Of a stretch of DNA of 17,722 nucleotides, positions 8,237 to 15,970 are shown one piece after another. Source of the stretch: Bordetella parapertussis. GTDB lineage: Bacteria > Pseudomonadota > Gammaproteobacteria > Burkholderiales > Burkholderiaceae_C. Each line of letters begins with the position of its first letter. The stretch's first letter is position 1. The translations under genes and the position numbers were made by a program. The DNA is taken from NCBI GenBank assembly GCA_945870575.1, contig CAMBSK010000041.1, forward strand, positions 1 through 17,722, written 5' to 3'. The notes beneath the pieces were generated by a model. That model made no database searches. It was not told the DNA's origin and saw nothing but the letters and a program-made list of their open reading frames with translations.

Positions 8237-10977
8237 CAGGCATTGATACCCGAGGTTTTGTTTATGTATGCCTGCAAAGTCAAAAGATTTTTGATCGCAT
8301 CCGTATCGGTATTGATGATGCTGTCATAAACGGAGTACAACCTGTTAGTCTGAACTTGGCCTGAAACAGCATTCAACAGGCTCACATCAAGCCCGAGTGA
8401 CTGGAATTCGGCGATAGTCAATCTGCCTGCTACCAAACTGTCGTAAGTGGTTGTACCTGTCGTGTCTTTACTTTCCAGTTCAATCACTCTGCTGACGATA
8501 TTGGCTAAATCATTCAATTCTTTGATGCTATTGACCTGATCTTTGGTTTTGCCTCCGATCACATCTGCAAACAAGTCAAAGTTATTGGCAACTTCAAAAG
8601 TTTTTCCCTGCACATTGGCTAAAATGCTGACATCTCCATCTCCAAGGACTTTGGTCTTTTGTTCTGAAGACCAGCCGTTACCTAAGCCAACGTTGAACAG
8701 ATCTTGCAGCTTAAGAGCTTTATCTGGCGCAATATCAGCCGCAACAAAACGGTCCCCGTCTGCATATTTCAAAATTGTGTTGTAGGACAACACCATAGAC
8801 TTGATCGCCAAATAATCAGCAAACGTATCGTGGTTTGATCCATTGCTTTTGGTTTTGACCGCGTCGTTGTATGAGAGCAAATAATTATTGTCCGAGTCGA
8901 ACGCATCGCTCAGCTTGCCGCCAGCAGCGCCCAACACCACAGACTTGTAATCCTGAATACTTGGCGCTGGATTGGTACTGTCGTTGTCAGCATAGTCGTT
9001 GATACGGTACATGCTGACGATGGCTTGCAACTCCTGCACAGAGTCAATCGGTTCACCTATTTTTGCAGCCGGCGTGTTGGTAAAGTCTGCAAGGTCTATC
9101 GCTTTTTTGATACCGGCCAAATTACTGGATGTCACGCCGGTCACCCCCAACAACGAAAACCCGTTGATCCATTCGCTGTCTGAGGTGTAAGTCACATCGG
9201 TTTTGGCTTTACCATCGTCACTTGTGCCTTTACCGATAGCCAAAATATTTTCAGCTGCTTTTTCCAGCGCCTGTATTTCCGCGGCCGTATCCAGTGCGGA
9301 AACCGACAAGCGGCCTACGGCATCATTTAACAAATGGAGTAGGCTGGTCGAATCAGCTAATGCAGCAGCCTTGCTTGATTGTGTAATCCCAAGTTTGGCG
9401 TAATCAGCTGCTTGAGGATCATTTGTGCTGAGATTGAAGTACTTGCCCTGATTATCTGTGTCGGTTGTCGTCGTACTCCCCGCCTCCTTCAACACTTTGT
9501 AATAAGCGTCCACCATGTTTTGCAACACGGTCTTGCTCAAAGCCGTGCCGCTGACCTGGTTGTCCAGCGCCGAGTTCAAGGTGGTGGCCAACGCAGAGTC
9601 GCTGGACAAACCGAAATTCTTGTAGTCCAGTGCCACACGCGATGCGTCCGCAGTGTCAGTCAGGCTGGCATATGCTTTGACACCGATGTTTGTGTAATCC
9701 GCCACGCCGGGCGCTGGCTGTGTTTTGGTGCTAGCGGTGTCGTCGTTGTAGGTACGCATGGCCTGCAAGCTGAACAATGCTTGAAGCTCTTCATAGGTAT
9801 CCACCGCCTCACCGGTATTTAGCGCATCGGTTTTACCCAAACTGCTTTCCAGGTTAGCCAGGTTGTCTTTGAAATCAGCAGCCAGCTTTGAGGTGATGCC
9901 GCTGTTGGCCCCGTTGATCTTCAACCCGAGTTTCTCTAAATCCGCCGCGCTCACACTGGCACCGCTGATAACCGCCGCGACTTTCATCACGTTATCCGCG
10001 GCTGCGGCCAGGTCTTTGATGCCAGCCGCTGTATTCACAGACGAACTGGAGAGTTGTCCGAGTGCGCTGTTCATCAGGGCCAAGGCCTTGGTGGTCGTTC
10101 CCACAGTCACGCCGACGTTCAAATAATCAGCAGCCGTAGGTGCGCTGTCCGGTGTGGCGTCAGCCGTGCTGCCGTTGGCCTCGGCAATGATCACTGCCCA
10201 ACTGGTTTTCAAAGCATCTGCCAGCGCCTGTAACTGCGCTTTGCCGGCCACATCCGCCGCCTGTTTGCCGCTGACCACCCGGTTCAGGGCTGTCAACACA
10301 TTGGCCGCAGTCACGCCATCTACCGTGGGCAAAGTCACTCCGGCGGCCGTGTATTGCGCTGAGGTGGGCTCGGCGGTACCTGTGCCCGCACCGGCATAGC
10401 TTTTGATCACAGAGAAGGCATCTGTGTTGTTCGCCGGGGTGGGCGTGCTGGAACCGCCACCACCGGATCCGCCGCCTTTGCCCATGGTGCCCAAGGCCAG
10501 CGCACCGCCGCCTATGGCTGCCAAACCCAGGGGACTGTCAAACTTGCCCAGCAAAGCCACCGGGGTTTCGGCCAGCGACACGGCCACCGGGCTGCCCGGG
10601 TTCAAGGCTTTGACCGGCTTGTCGCCGGGCACCACTGCCTTGGGCACAAACACCGAGGTGTCGTAAGACATCCATTCGCCGTTCTGGCTGACGCCTTTGA
10701 CCGCGTTGCCCTCTACTGCAAAGTAGTTTTGTATGACCAAATCCGGCATGTCGCTGTCGCCGCCCGGCAAGGAAACTTGCAAGTCATCGCCCTTGCGCTT
10801 GAACTGCAATTTGGCTGGTGAGGTCAAGGTGACAGGATTCACCAACTGGTAAGTGGCCGCCGCGTCCTGAGCCTTGACCACCAGCGCTTGGCCGTTGGCG
10901 CCTGCGCCACTGCGCACCTGACGCGCCAAAGTGGTTTGACCGTTTTGTATGACCTTGAGTGAGTATTTTTCTTCCAT
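8236..10977 (-). CDS. Large non-RTX type I secretion substrate / adhesin-like protein with BapA-type prefix
   Basis: 913 residues, no signal peptide. Residues about 45-105 resemble the prefix of BapA-like adhesins: a beta-rich segment with KLQFKRKGDDLQVSL, then DLVIQNYF and GEWMSYD. Residues 148-176 form a small hydrophobic, Gly-rich linker (GLAAIGGGALALGTMGKGGG and a GSGGGGSS run). The rest is a loose repeat marked by (A)DYxxLGV-type motifs near 204, 280, 342, 423, 448, 521, 602, 672 and 853, often followed by a helix such as DTAAEIQALEKAAENIL. No GGxGxD calcium repeats are present, and it stops soon after LLTLQAYINK, so the export signal is presumably the last 50 or so residues. A weak Shine-Dalgarno AGG lies 6 nt before the ATG. 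It follows the regulator by 42 nt and leads the exporter genes. The adhesin function is inferred. Confidence 0.85.
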   Translation of the reverse strand: MEEKYSLKVIQNGQTTLARQVRSGAGANGQALVVKAQDAAATYQLVNPVTLTSPAKLQFKRKGDDLQVSLPGGDSDMPDLVIQNYFAVEGNAVKGVSQNGEWMSYDTSVFVPKAVVPGDKPVKALNPGSPVAVSLAETPVALLGKFDSPLGLAAIGGGALALGTMGKGGGSGGGGSSTPTPANNTDAFSVIKSYAGAGTGTAEPTSAQYTAAGVTLPTVDGVTAANVLTALNRVVSGKQAADVAGKAQLQALADALKTSWAVIIAEANGSTADATPDSAPTAADYLNVGVTVGTTTKALALMNSALGQLSSSSVNTAAGIKDLAAAADNVMKVAAVISGASVSAADLEKLGLKINGANSGITSKLAADFKDNLANLESSLGKTDALNTGEAVDTYEELQALFSLQAMRTYNDDTASTKTQPAPGVADYTNIGVKAYASLTDTADASRVALDYKNFGLSSDSALATTLNSALDNQVSGTALSKTVLQNMVDAYYKVLKEAGSTTTTDTDNQGKYFNLSTNDPQAADYAKLGITQSSKAAALADSTSLLHLLNDAVGRLSVSALDTAAEIQALEKAAENILAIGKGTSDDGKAKTDVTYTSDSEWINGFSLLGVTGVTSSNLAGIKKAIDLADFTNTPAAKIGEPIDSVQELQAIVSMYRINDYADNDSTNPAPSIQDYKSVVLGAAGGKLSDAFDSDNNYLLSYNDAVKTKSNGSNHDTFADYLAIKSMVLSYNTILKYADGDRFVAADIAPDKALKLQDLFNVGLGNGWSSEQKTKVLGDGDVSILANVQGKTFEVANNFDLFADVIGGKTKDQVNSIKELNDLANIVSRVIELESKDTTGTTTYDSLVAGRLTIAEFQSLGLDVSLLNAVSGQVQTNRLYSVYDSIINTDTDAIKNLLTLQAYINKTSGINA

Positions 10978-11019
10978 GGAATACCTGTTTTAGTGAGGTG
11001 GCGGCTTAAGAAACCGGGC

Positions 11020-11412
11020 TTATTTCTCAATCAGCAAAAAATGCTTGTCAAACGTGCGTTTGACCTGCTCGGCGTGCGCTTCCAGCAATTGGTGGAACTT
11101 GGGCGTTGGTATCAATTGCTTTGAACGCGCATCGCTTTGTCGGGTGATGGTTTCGATCAAGCCGTCGCGCTCCATTTCGCGCATGCGGCTGCGCAAGGCT
11201 TTTTCAGTGAAATGGGCGCCGCCGAACAAATCTTTCAGCGCCTTGGTCAAGGCTTCCTCGGGGTGAAAGGTTTCTTCAGCCATGCGGTAGTACAAATGGC
11301 GACCAGTCAGGGTGGAAAGCAAAGGCAGGTTCTCCAGCTCCCACTGGTGCAATTCAGCCAGGCTGCTGACCAGGCCCCATGAGGCAGGTGTGATGGTTTC
11401 TGTGTTGTCCAT
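11020..11412 (-). CDS. MarR-like winged-helix transcriptional regulator
   Basis: 130 residues from the chosen start. The central part reads as a winged helix-turn-helix. A helix with ALTKALKDLF is followed by the probable recognition helix FTEKALRSRMREMERDGL and a wing that includes RQSDARSKQLIPT, the pattern of small MarR-type regulators. A C-terminal helix (LEAHAEQVKRTFDKHFLLIEK) could serve for dimerisation. The start at 11412 is preferred over an upstream in-frame Met because a strong AAGGAG lies 7 nt before it. It is the first gene of the type I secretion operon, 42 nt ahead of the secreted-protein gene, and is therefore a good candidate for controlling that operon and itself. Ligand and operator are unknown. 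Confidence 0.8.
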   Translation of the reverse strand: MDNTETITPASWGLVSSLAELHQWELENLPLLSTLTGRHLYYRMAEETFHPEEALTKALKDLFGGAHFTEKALRSRMREMERDGLIETITRQSDARSKQLIPTPKFHQLLEAHAEQVKRTFDKHFLLIEK

Positions 11413-11419
11413 GCGTAAA

Positions 11420-11425
11420 CTCCTT
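11420..11425 (-). promoter_or_regulatory. Shine-Dalgarno site (AAGGAG) for the regulator gene
   Basis: On the minus strand AAGGAG sits 7 nt upstream of the ATG at 11412. It decides between this start and an upstream in-frame ATG at 11442, whose extra ten residues would be encoded across this site. Confidence 0.8.
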
Positions 11426-11583
11426 AAAAAAAAGATACTCAATGTGTTAAATATAACTTGATACCTGAACTTAATGTATTATTAATTTTAATTTTTTTGC
11501 AATTTTTAGTAATTTTAGTACTGTTAATTTGTGATTTTGTGTATTTAATGCAACGCATCAAGCTCTGATAACCTTGCCACACC
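11426..11583. promoter_or_regulatory. AT-rich divergent promoter region between the secretion operon and the pirin operon
   Basis: This is the only divergent gap in the window. It is strikingly AT-rich, with T and A tracts around 11480-11520, against GC-rich genes on the right. Both the secretion operon (leftward) and the pirin operon (rightward) must start transcription here or nearby. I can point to only weak promoter-like elements, for example TTGCAA at 11497-11502 with TACTGT at 11519-11524 (16-nt spacer) on the + strand. GATACTCAA and GATACCTGA near 11433 and 11460 are loosely similar and could belong to an operator, which is speculative. Confidence 0.5.
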
Positions 11584-12627
11584 ATGAAAACCACGCCCGT
11601 TCTCCAAATTGCACCGCTGTCCTTCCCCTGGCAGACCATCGACCCGTTTTTGTTTTGCGTGCACCACGTTGACCACTACCCTGCCGGTAACGCACACATG
11701 GGCCCGGCGGCCTCGCTGGCCGGGCGGCAAATCGGCAGCGATTTCGCCAACAAAGACGGCTGGAGCATGTACCACGGGCAAACCATCCCCGGCTTTCCGT
11801 CGCACCCGCACAGAGGCTTTGAGACGGTGACCATCGTGCGGCAAGGGCATATTGACCACTCGGATTCGCTGGGCGCGACAGCGCGCTTTGGCCCCGGTGA
11901 TGTGCAATGGCTGACCGCCGGTAAAGGCATCGTGCATTGCGAGATGTTTCCGCTGCGCGACCAGGACAAGCCCAACCCTTGTGAGCTGTTTCAAATCTGG
12001 CTGAACCTGCCTGCCCGTCTCAAAATGACTGAACCACACTTCACCATGCTGTGGAATGAGCAGATTCACAAAGTGCAGCACACCGATGAACAAGGCTTGC
12101 ATACCGATGTGGTGGTGGTTGCTGGCGAGTTGGATCAAGCGCGCGGCCTGCCTCCGCCGCCCGACTCTTGGGCCAGCCAGCCGGACGCCGATCTGGCCAT
12201 CTTCACCATCCGCATGCAAGCTGGTGCACGTTGGACGCTGCCGCGCGGCTCTCAACCCGACACGCGCCGACAGTTGTATGTGTTTCAAGGAAACGGGGTT
12301 CAGATAGGCGGGGAAAAAGTTGCCAACCGGCATGTGGCTGAAGTGAATACGCAAGAGGACTTGCTGATAACCAACGGCGATCAGATAAGCGAATTGCTGA
12401 TGTTGCAAGCCCGACCCATTGCCGAACCGGTGGCGCAATACGGCCCGTTTGTGATGAACACGCAAGCAGAAATTCACCAGGCGTTTGCCGATTACCGGGA
12501 AACCGAATTTGGCGGCTGGCCCTGGGCCTCGAATGATCCTGTGCATCCTCGCGAAGCCGGGCGTTTTGCCAAACACGCTGATGGCCGCGTTGAACATGCG
12601 GATACCAATCACGGAGCCACGACATGA
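11584..12627 (+). CDS. Pirin-family cupin protein
   Basis: 347 residues; bacterial pirins are usually about 230-300, so this one is somewhat long. The family motif HPHRGFETVT is at residues 74-83. His74, His76, His118 and Glu120 (in HCE) match the iron ligands of human pirin, so a metal-bound N-terminal cupin is expected. The C-terminal half is the second, degenerate cupin and ends with the typical YGPFVMNT and FGGWPW segments. Some pirins have quercetin dioxygenase activity and others act as regulators; the sequence does not tell which. No clear Shine-Dalgarno is seen, but an in-frame TAA at 11569 leaves this ATG as the natural start. The stop overlaps the next ATG by 4 nt (ATGA), so it is co-translated with the flavoprotein gene. 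Confidence 0.93.
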   Translation: MKTTPVLQIAPLSFPWQTIDPFLFCVHHVDHYPAGNAHMGPAASLAGRQIGSDFANKDGWSMYHGQTIPGFPSHPHRGFETVTIVRQGHIDHSDSLGATARFGPGDVQWLTAGKGIVHCEMFPLRDQDKPNPCELFQIWLNLPARLKMTEPHFTMLWNEQIHKVQHTDEQGLHTDVVVVAGELDQARGLPPPPDSWASQPDADLAIFTIRMQAGARWTLPRGSQPDTRRQLYVFQGNGVQIGGEKVANRHVAEVNTQEDLLITNGDQISELLMLQARPIAEPVAQYGPFVMNTQAEIHQAFADYRETEFGGWPWASNDPVHPREAGRFAKHADGRVEHADTNHGATT

Positions 12628-13550
12628 ACAGAGTTCTTGCACACACAGGCGCACGCTATCCCATCCTGCAAGCGCCCATGGGCTGGATTGCGCGCAGCCA
12701 ACTCGCGGGCGCGGTGTCGCGCGCGGGTGGCCTGGGCATTATCGAAACCTCGTCCGGCGAGACCGCCAATTGCCAGCGTGAAATACAAACCATGTTGGAC
12801 AGCGGTCTGCCCTTCGGCGTGAACCTGCCGATACGGTTTTTGAAAGACGAGGCCATGCTGCGCTATGTGTGCAAATCCGGCATACGTTTTGTCACCACCT
12901 CGGCCGGCAGCCCAGCCAAGTTCATGGCGTCGCTCAAAGCAGCCGGCATTGTGGTCTACCACGCAGTGCCGACCTTGGACACCGCCATGAAATGCGTGGA
13001 CGCCGGTGTCGACGGTCTGGTGGTCGAGGGCTCTGAAGGCGGCGGCTTTAAAAATCCAGAAGAAGTGAGCACGCTGGTGCTGCTGCAAGCCATACGCGAA
13101 AAAACCGACATACCCATGATTGCCGCCGGTGGGATTGTCGACGGCAGAGGCATGGCCGCGGCGTTCGCGCTGGGCGCAGAAGCCATTCAAATGGGGACAC
13201 GTTTTGTTGCTAGCGCAGAGAGCCCCGTGCATGCGAATTACAAACAAGCTATTGTGAACGCTGCTGCTACCGGCACCTACATGCTCAATACCAAATCCTC
13301 GCCTTGCATACGCGCTTTGAAAGCCGACTTCACCGCTGCCATACACGAAGCCGGTTTGATGGGGCCGAACGCATTCAAAGGCATACAAGAGGTGTATTTC
13401 GGCGGCGACATGAACGCCGCACCCGCGCTGGCCGGTCAATCCGCCGGTTTGGTTCACGAGATCAAAACCGTGCAGTCCATCATTGAAGACACGGTGGCCG
13501 AGTTCCATGCGATTGCCCGACGCATGGGTGCGTTATCCGTTGGCTTTTAA
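12624..13550 (+). CDS. Nitronate monooxygenase-like / 2-nitropropane dioxygenase-family flavoprotein
   Basis: 308 residues, a TIM-barrel FMN enzyme. The N-terminal signature YPILQAPMG lies at 12-20 followed by AGAVSRAGGLG at 28-38. The phosphate-binding region AAGGIVDGRGMAAAFALGA is at 167-185 and QMGTRF at 189-194. Family members oxidise alkyl nitronates or, in the FabK branch, reduce enoyl-ACP. The segment where these enzymes carry GGH reads EGSEGGGFKNPEE (135-147), so the usual catalytic His is Phe. The same Gly-Gly-Phe form exists, to my recollection, in other uncharacterised members. The substrate is therefore uncertain. GGAG lies 7 nt before the ATG, and the start overlaps the pirin stop. 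Fusion or truncation is not evident. Confidence 0.9.
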   Translation: MNRVLAHTGARYPILQAPMGWIARSQLAGAVSRAGGLGIIETSSGETANCQREIQTMLDSGLPFGVNLPIRFLKDEAMLRYVCKSGIRFVTTSAGSPAKFMASLKAAGIVVYHAVPTLDTAMKCVDAGVDGLVVEGSEGGGFKNPEEVSTLVLLQAIREKTDIPMIAAGGIVDGRGMAAAFALGAEAIQMGTRFVASAESPVHANYKQAIVNAAATGTYMLNTKSSPCIRALKADFTAAIHEAGLMGPNAFKGIQEVYFGGDMNAAPALAGQSAGLVHEIKTVQSIIEDTVAEFHAIARRMGALSVGF

Positions 13551-13562
13551 CCGACAACCAGT

Positions 13563-14510
13563 ATGCACATGAACACCGCCACCACTGCTGCAGTCGACGA
13601 TGGCTTGCCGTCCTTAGCGGCGTCTGATAGCTTGCATTTACGGCGTCGTTCGGATGTCGTCGGTTTGTTGCTGGTCTTGCATGCCTGGCTTGTCATAGCC
13701 GCTTGCATGCTGGTGTTCGCACGCTGGCCCAATCCGTTCACCTGGCTGGTTTGCAGCGCGTTGGTAGGCGGGCGTCAACTTGGCTTGAGTATTTTGATGC
13801 ACGATGCAGCGCACCGCGTATTGATGCACCGGGCGGGTTTGAATGACTTTGCCGGGCATTGGCTTTGCGGCGGCGCGGTGGGCGCGCACATGTATGACTA
13901 CCGGCCTTACCACCTGAGTCACCACAGACACACGCAGCAGGACGCAGACCCTGACTTGGTGTTGTCAGCGCCGTTTCCTGTCTCAGCGGCCAGTTTGCGA
14001 CGCAAGGTTCTGCGCGACATGGTCGGCATCACCGGCTTGAAACAACGCTTGGCGCAAATCCAATTTAGCATGGGCGATCAAGGCTCGTGGCTGACCCGCT
14101 TGGTGAAATTTGCGCGTCATGAAAAAGCCTTTGTCTTGTGCAATTTGTTGCTGCTAGGCCTGCTCTGGTCTGCAGGTCAACCCATGCTGTATGTATGGCT
14201 ATGGCTGTTGCCGCTGCTGACTTGGTTTCAACTGTTCAGCCGTATACGCAATATCGCCGAGCACGCTGTCACAGGAGATAGAAACAACCGTTTGCGCAAT
14301 ACCCGCACCACGTTCGCCAATCTGTTTGAACGCGCTTTGGTGGCACCGTATTGGGTGAATTACCATCTGGAACACCATTTATATACCTTTGTGCCTTGCT
14401 GGAAACTCCGCCAAGCACACCGTCTGCTGATCGACCAGGGCTTGGGCCCGCAGTTGGAACTCTCACCCGGTTATGCGGCCGTGCTGCGCAAAGCTGTTCA
14501 CACCCACTGA
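13563..14510 (+). CDS. Membrane fatty-acid desaturase family protein
   Basis: 315 residues. Three histidine clusters of the di-iron desaturase/hydroxylase superfamily are present: HDAAH at 80-84, HLSHHRH at 117-123, and HLEHH at 268-272, plus an extra IAEHA at 231-235 that often contributes a ligand. Hydrophobic segments lie near 33-53, 58-78, 188-203 and 208-224, as expected for an inner-membrane enzyme. The DADPDL that follows the second box is common in this group. It probably oxidises an acyl chain using O2 and an external electron donor; the exact substrate (fatty acid, carotenoid or other lipid) cannot be told. It starts 12 nt after the flavoprotein gene, and a second ATG two codons in is an alternative start. 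No strong ribosome site is seen. Confidence 0.92.
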   Translation: MHMNTATTAAVDDGLPSLAASDSLHLRRRSDVVGLLLVLHAWLVIAACMLVFARWPNPFTWLVCSALVGGRQLGLSILMHDAAHRVLMHRAGLNDFAGHWLCGGAVGAHMYDYRPYHLSHHRHTQQDADPDLVLSAPFPVSAASLRRKVLRDMVGITGLKQRLAQIQFSMGDQGSWLTRLVKFARHEKAFVLCNLLLLGLLWSAGQPMLYVWLWLLPLLTWFQLFSRIRNIAEHAVTGDRNNRLRNTRTTFANLFERALVAPYWVNYHLEHHLYTFVPCWKLRQAHRLLIDQGLGPQLELSPGYAAVLRKAVHTH

Positions 14511-14531
14511 TTTTTTCTTAAAGGTAACTCT

Positions 14532-15803
14532 ATGACTTCCCGCTTGAATCGCCGAACCCTGATCGCCTGCGCTGTGCTGTCGTTTGCCACTTTGGCATTC
14601 GCAGACCTGCCTTCTGCCTCGCCTGCCTCGGTCGGTATGTCGGTTGAACGTCTGCAACGCGTCCGCCCTCTGATTCAAAAAGAAATTGACAACAAACAAA
14701 TGCCAGGTGCGATAGTGATGGTGGCGCGCAAAGGCGCTGTGGTCTTCAGCGACGACATAGGCGTGAAACACGATGCCATCTTTCGCGCATATTCCATGAC
14801 CAAGCCCATGGTGTCGGTGCTGGCCATGATGATGGTTGAAGAAGGTCAGTTGCAACTGGCAGACCCGGTGTCTAAATTTTTGCCGCCACTGGCCAAACAA
14901 ACCGTGATGGCCAACGCCATGGAGGCCGGTAACACCGCCACCGTCCCGGCGGTACGCGGCACCACGGTGCACGATTTGCTGCGCCACACCTCGGGCCTGA
15001 CTTACGCCGAGTTCACGCGCTCGCCTGCCGTGCGTCAGGCGTATATCGATGCCGGTTTGTTCTCGAACGAAGTCGGTGCCAAATGGATCACGCTGACACC
15101 CGAGCAGCAAATCGAAGCCTTTGCCAAAGCACCTTTGCAATGGCAACCGGGCAGCACCTGGGAATACAGTTTGTCCACCGACATGCTGGGCCGTGTGCTC
15201 GAAGCAGTTGCCAAAAAACCGTTGAGTGTGCTGCTGGAAGAACGCCTGATCAAACCGCTGGGTATGAAAGACACCTCGTTTGTGGTGCCGGCCGACAAGG
15301 CGCACCGCATTGCCCAGCCTTTGGCGATTGACCCGCTGACTCAAAAACCGTTTCCGCCCATGCTGGACCTGACCAAAGCACAAGGCAATGACTCGGGCGG
15401 CGCAGGACTGGCCACCACAGCGGACGACTATTTGCGCTTTTGCCAGATGCTGCTCAATGGCGGCACGCTGGACGGTAAACGTTACCTGAGCCGCACGACA
15501 GTGGCACTGATGACATCGGATCACTTGGGCCCGAAAGTAGCCACGCCGGTGCAACCGGGCGAGCTATTGATGGGTGTGCAAGGCTATACCTTCGGGCTGG
15601 GTTTCATGGTGCGTCAAGCCCAGGGCATGGCGAGTGTGCCGGGTTCTGAAGGCGATTACGCATGGGCCGGGGCGGGTGGCACGTTTTTCTGGATTGATCC
15701 CAAGGAACAGGTCATTGGTTTGCTGATGGCGCAAACACCTGGACCTCAGCGTCAGTATTACCGCCGTATGGTCAAGCAGTTGATCTATCAAGCCATGGAG
15801 TGA
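14532..15803 (+). CDS. Exported serine hydrolase, beta-lactamase/esterase fold (PF00144-type)
   Basis: 423 residues. A signal peptide occupies about 1-24 (RR then hydrophobic LIACAVLSFATLAFA). The nucleophile motif SMTK at 88-91 is the SxxK of class C beta-lactamases and EstB-like esterases. The second motif is YSL at 212-214, with Leu where Asn stands in true beta-lactamases, a pattern common in esterases. GAGGTFFWIDP at 380-390 stands in the third-motif region. Thus an esterase, transesterase or peptidase is more likely than a beta-lactamase. It acts outside the cytoplasm. AAAGGT precedes the ATG by about 7 nt, and the gene begins 21 nt after the desaturase, so it is probably the last gene of that operon. 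The natural substrate is unknown. Confidence 0.92.
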   Translation: MTSRLNRRTLIACAVLSFATLAFADLPSASPASVGMSVERLQRVRPLIQKEIDNKQMPGAIVMVARKGAVVFSDDIGVKHDAIFRAYSMTKPMVSVLAMMMVEEGQLQLADPVSKFLPPLAKQTVMANAMEAGNTATVPAVRGTTVHDLLRHTSGLTYAEFTRSPAVRQAYIDAGLFSNEVGAKWITLTPEQQIEAFAKAPLQWQPGSTWEYSLSTDMLGRVLEAVAKKPLSVLLEERLIKPLGMKDTSFVVPADKAHRIAQPLAIDPLTQKPFPPMLDLTKAQGNDSGGAGLATTADDYLRFCQMLLNGGTLDGKRYLSRTTVALMTSDHLGPKVATPVQPGELLMGVQGYTFGLGFMVRQAQGMASVPGSEGDYAWAGAGGTFFWIDPKEQVIGLLMAQTPGPQRQYYRRMVKQLIYQAME

Positions 15804-15964
15804 GGGTGTTTTTGCGGTTTGATTAAGTCACGCTTTGGCTGATCATCCGGATGGTTTGGCATTTCTGCAGTTCTTTAAAGACATCCTTAGGCCGAACAAT
15901 TGGAACCTGACCCCAATTAATCAACAATTGGAACCTGACCCCAATTAATCCCAATTAATCCCAA
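15804..15964. other. Convergent intergenic gap
   Basis: This gap lies between the serine hydrolase stop and the beta-oxidation gene stop. The left half (15804-15894) holds no convincing gene or terminator. I note only the 8-bp palindrome ATCCGGAT at 15845-15852. The right half is occupied by the tandem repeats described separately. Confidence 0.7.
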
Positions 15965-15970
15965 TTAATC
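15895..15970. repeat. Tandem 28-bp x2 plus 10-bp repeats (REP-like or mobile-element remnant)
   Basis: Two identical adjacent 28-bp units occupy 15895-15922 and 15923-15950, each with the core TGGAACCTGACCCCAATTAA. The terminal 10 bp (CCAATTAATC) is then repeated twice more at 15951-15970. Inverted CCAATT/AATTGG pieces across the junction could form a short hairpin with a 7-nt loop. From memory, GGGGTCAGGTTCC-type words recur in many proteobacterial genomes next to small Y1 transposases; this was not checked here. The repeat provides the stop codon of the neighbouring beta-oxidation gene. Confidence 0.85.

Noticed and set aside
8236..10977. RTX toxin or classic RTX adhesin
   Set aside because: No GGxGxDxxx nonapeptides were found; Gly-rich residues are limited to one linker near 150-176.
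11413..11442. Earlier start of the regulator gene giving ten more residues
   Set aside because: The ribosome-binding sequence AAGGAG falls inside that extension and is correctly spaced for the later ATG; the extra residues do not look family-like.
12609..13508. Long open frame on the minus strand opposite the nitronate-monooxygenase-like gene (similar ones at 11545-12654, 14463-15554 and, on the plus strand, 15974-17074)
   Set aside because: They lie antisense to genes with clear family motifs, show His/Arg/Gln-rich translations without domain logic, and are explained by GC-biased third positions of the real genes.
14532..15803. True class C beta-lactamase (antibiotic resistance gene)
   Set aside because: The Tyr motif is YSL rather than YxN and the KTG-type third motif is not evident; esterase-like serine hydrolases share the SxxK and fold.
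15804..15895. Rho-independent terminator between the convergent genes
   Set aside because: Only an 8-bp palindrome without an adjacent T-tract is present; not enough to call a terminator.
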